Shown: positions 62,839-64,000 of the stretch, piece by piece
Layout of the letters: each line of letters begins with the position of its first letter
Numbering within the stretch: position 1 is the stretch's first letter
Assembly: GCF_000974445.1 (NCBI RefSeq)
Contig: NZ_BBOJ01000004.1
Span: 124,001 to 188,000 of the forward strand
DNA length: 64,000 nucleotides
Source: Lentzea aerocolonigenes
Lineage (GTDB): Bacteria > Actinomycetota > Actinomycetes > Mycobacteriales > Pseudonocardiaceae
Reading direction: 5' to 3'
The notes under the pieces: model-generated
Seen by the model: the letters and a program-made list of their open reading frames with translations, nothing else
What the model was told of the DNA's origin: nothing
Databases searched by the model: none
Translations under genes and position numbers: made by a program

Positions 62839-63399
62839 TCAGACGGGGAGCGTGCGTCCGAGCACGGCGAACGGCCGCGGATCGCCGGTGAACTGGTAGT
62901 GCCGCAGCACGTCGACGAAACCGACGCGGCGGTACAGCTTCCACGCCTTGCTGGGGCCTTCGGGCGTGGACAGCAGCACGCGCGACGACGACACGCCTTC
63001 CATCAGCCGGCGCAAGAGGTCCTCACCGAGGCCGCGGCCTTGGGCTCGCGGCAACACGTGCAGTTCGGTGAGCTCGAAGTAGTCGGTGAGCCAGTCCTCG
63101 ACGACGGTGGGCGGCGCGACGGCCATCAGCCCGCGCCGCACCTGTTCGTGCCACCACTGACCGGCGGCGCCGCGGTAGCCGTAGCCGATGCCGACGAGCT
63201 CGTCCTGCTCCCCCAGCGCGACCACGCAACGCCAGTCTTCGCGCATCATGTGCGCGAGCCACATCGGGGCGCGCTGCTCGACGGTGCCGGGCGGGTAGTT
63301 CATCGCGGTCACGTACAGCGCGAGCGCCTCGCCCAGTCGCACGTTGAGCTCCGCGGCGGTCATCTCGACGATGCGCTCCAGGCGCGGCGAGGCGGTCAC
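62839..63399 (-). CDS. GNAT-family N-acetyltransferase
   Basis: 186 aa. The acetyl-CoA motif A is ELHVLPRAQGRGLGEDLLRR, with a C-terminal LYRRVGFVDV. Substrate unknown. The GTG start overlaps the YbaK stop by 4 nt, so both are co-translated. Confidence 0.88.
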   Translation of the reverse strand: MTASPRLERIVEMTAAELNVRLGEALALYVTAMNYPPGTVEQRAPMWLAHMMREDWRCVVALGEQDELVGIGYGYRGAAGQWWHEQVRRGLMAVAPPTVVEDWLTDYFELTELHVLPRAQGRGLGEDLLRRLMEGVSSSRVLLSTPEGPSKAWKLYRRVGFVDVLRHYQFTGDPRPFAVLGRTLPV

Positions 63400-63884
63400 G
63401 ACGACACCACCGCCACGCGTCCGCCCGTCAGTGCCACCAGGTCCGCGAAGGTCGTGGGGTAGACGGCGTGCGGATGTCCCGCGGCCGCCCAGATCTCCGG
63501 GTAACCGGACAGCGCCTCGTCCACCACGGTCTCGATCGGCGCGGGATGCCCGACCGGCGACACACCGCCGATCACCTGGCCCGTGTGCTCGCGGACGAAC
63601 TCGGGGTCGGCGCGCTTCACCGCGTCCGCGCCCACGAGCTCGGCGACCAGTGACGTGTCCGCCCGGTGCGCACCCGAGGTCAGCACCAGCAGCGGAGCCG
63701 CCGCGCCGTCGCGCACCGCCGCGAAGAGCAGGCTGTTCGCGATCGCGCCGACCTGCACTCCCACGGCTTCCGCAGCGGCCGCCGCGGTCCGCACGGCGTC
63801 CGGCAGCACGACGATGCGTTCGGCGGTGGCGGGTGGCAGGGCGTCCGCGACCTTGCGGATTCCGGGGTGTTCGAGCGCACTCAC
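63396..63884 (-). CDS. YbaK/EbsC-family aminoacyl-tRNA deacylase-like protein
   Basis: 162 aa. YbaK/ProX fold with IANSLLFAA near residue 50, a conserved Lys in DAVKRADPEFV and GQVIGGVSPVGH near residue 105. Family members hydrolyse mischarged tRNAs such as Cys- or Ala-tRNAPro. Start ATG at 63884. A perfect SOS box lies 82 nt upstream. Confidence 0.9.
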   Translation of the reverse strand: MSALEHPGIRKVADALPPATAERIVVLPDAVRTAAAAAEAVGVQVGAIANSLLFAAVRDGAAAPLLVLTSGAHRADTSLVAELVGADAVKRADPEFVREHTGQVIGGVSPVGHPAPIETVVDEALSGYPEIWAAAGHPHAVYPTTFADLVALTGGRVAVVSS

Positions 63885-63965
63885 ATCACCATCAGACCAC
63901 GACTGGCGCCCACGTGGTGGGGCGGGTTGAGGAATCCATCGGCAGGGAGCTACGCTGAGAGGGAC

Positions 63966-63981
63966 TCGAACATGTGTTCGA
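63966..63981. promoter_or_regulatory. LexA (SOS) box, perfect, at the right edge
   Basis: TCGAACATGTGTTCGA matches TCGAAC-N4-GTTCGA at all fixed positions. It may serve a rightward gene starting near 63990 beyond the window, or the leftward YbaK-GNAT operon. Confidence 0.85.
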
Positions 63982-64000
63982 GTCGCACCATGCCTCGGAG

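Noticed and set aside
1-64000. tRNA, rRNA, CRISPR array or complete insertion sequence
   Set aside because: No cloverleaf-like segment, regular spacer array or transposase was seen in the gaps; only short dispersed repeats are present.

Overview
The window is high-G+C actinobacterial DNA, and gene content and order suggest a filamentous member of the Pseudonocardiaceae/Actinosynnemataceae group; the genus cannot be fixed from sequence alone. The backbone follows a gene order known from Mycobacterium and Corynebacterium: lexA, hflX, dapF, miaA, an Rv2728c-like gene, a DUF349 gene (Rv2731-like), an Rv2732c-like membrane gene, miaB, then gluABCD, recX, recA and a DUF3046 gene. In C. glutamicum gluABCD lies directly beside recX-recA; here about 23.6 kb of accessory genes (27.5-51.1 kb) separates them.

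Layout. 1-5.7 kb: a secreted protein coupled to a SARP/AfsR-type regulator, then a streptogrisin-like protease with a small Cys-containing secreted protein. 5.7-7 kb: lexA and a divergent small membrane protein around three SOS boxes. 6.9-14.3 kb: a two-HTH regulator and a P450, a beta-propeller protein coupled to hflX, an ArsR/MFS pair and an SMP-30 protein. 14.3-20.9 kb: dapF, miaA and miaB with conserved partners. 21-27.5 kb: a TAXI binding protein, a two-component system and the gluABCD glutamate importer. 27.5-51 kb (accessory): small secreted proteins, an orphan NarL regulator, sdhCAB, edd/eda, a dikinase with glucan-water-dikinase-like domain order plus an MFS carrier, a LAL LuxR regulator, an ECF sigma/anti-sigma pair facing a double-DUF4142 protein, an RNA/DNA end-healing and sealing operon (ligase plus HD-Pnk), a protease, a hydrolase and an OhrR-like regulator. 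51-64 kb: recX-recA with both SOS and LexA-independent promoter elements, an MFS carrier, a membrane-tethered Hsp70, lhr, the acdS/GntR operon, and GNAT plus YbaK, ending at a perfect SOS box.

Two sequence-level signals are not explained by the genes. One is a family of AT-rich palindromes, consensus CYRATATATYRG, at seven exact GATATATC sites plus variants; three lie inside genes, two of them using ATA codons. The other is a dispersed hairpin repeat with four copies, two of which share an identical 37-bp core. Both concentrate around edd-eda and the region after the DUF4142 gene. A DNA-repair theme also runs through the window: lexA, recA, recX, lhr and the end-repair operon, with five SOS boxes and two RecA-NDp-type promoters.
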